Source: Nitrospira sp.
Lineage (GTDB): Bacteria > Nitrospirota > Thermodesulfovibrionia > Thermodesulfovibrionales > SM23-35
NCBI GenBank assembly: GCA_016873595.1
Contig: VGWZ01000134.1
Location: forward strand, 1-5,363
Direction of reading: 5' to 3'
Length of the DNA: 5,363 nucleotides
Both the position numbers and the translations under genes were made by a program. Positions 5,299 through 5,363 of the stretch are shown here, piece after piece; the first letter of the stretch is position 1, and every line of letters begins with the position of its first letter. The notes beneath the pieces are model-generated. The model was not told the DNA's origin. It did no database searches and saw nothing but the letters and a program-made list of their open reading frames with translations.

Positions 5299-5363
5299 AT
5301 GACCGAGCTTATTCTTAAAAGTATCAAGCAAGTGGGGAGACCGATTGTAGCAGTAATCGGTTT
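5299..5363 (+). CDS. PGPGW-family transmembrane protein (copy 3, cut by window end)
   Basis: An ATG at 5299, three bases after the DUF502 remnant stop, opens a frame that runs off the window. Its 21 complete codons match copy 2 at 14 positions, including Lys-Ser-Ile-Lys-Gln (7-11) and Ala-Val-Ile-Gly (18-21). This is the basic N-terminus and start of the first membrane span; the Pro-Gly-Pro turn lies outside. Like copy 2, the start is embedded in ATATATGAC, and no SD is close by. Confidence 0.75.
   Translation, partial: MTELILKSIKQVGRPIVAVIG

Noticed and set aside
1..5363. tRNA, rRNA or riboswitch
   Set aside because: No cloverleaf arms, rRNA-like blocks or known riboswitch core were recognised. 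The intergenic gaps are all under about 140 bases.

Overview
The window is bacterial, with AT-leaning DNA, frequent ATA and AGA/AGG codons, and strong Shine-Dalgarno (SD) sequences on some genes. The organism cannot be named from this stretch. Arrays of heptanucleotide repeats, one of them read through inside a gene, suggest a repeat-rich environmental lineage, but that is inference. All supported genes are on the + strand, and every one acts in or at the membrane except one small zinc-ribbon protein.

Layout. Positions 1-73 hold a possible tail of an upstream gene and a candidate extended -10 promoter. Positions 74-1465 look like one transcription unit: a 73-residue PGPGW-type membrane protein, a prohibitin-like SPFH/Band 7 protein overlapping it by one base, and a small membrane protein ending in a four-cysteine zinc ribbon. 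A perfect 13-bp hairpin closes this unit at 1476-1506. A second PGPGW paralogue (1575-1796) follows, then a TFIIB-type zinc-ribbon protein (1909-2214). A full-length P-type IIA (Ca2+-type) ATPase fills 2349-5012. It has its own sigma70-like promoter, whose -10 box lies at the centre of a 12-bp-arm palindrome that looks like an operator. Downstream are a truncated DUF502 remnant (5011-5295) and the start of a third PGPGW paralogue, cut by the window end.

Working together. The recurring element is the PGPGW membrane protein: two complete copies, one partial copy and perhaps a fourth tail at the left edge, interleaved with membrane-scaffold, zinc-ribbon and cation-pump genes. This suggests a locus grown by local duplication with later decay (the DUF502 remnant), serving envelope or ion homeostasis. 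The shared role is inference. The points most worth checking are the ATPase promoter-palindrome, the in-frame heptamer arrays in the ATPase nucleotide-binding domain, the DUF502 fragment whose similarity begins upstream of any start codon, and a hairpin that may bring a distant SD close to the start of the second PGPGW gene. I see no clear sign of a wholly new system such as a defence island, CRISPR array or retroelement.
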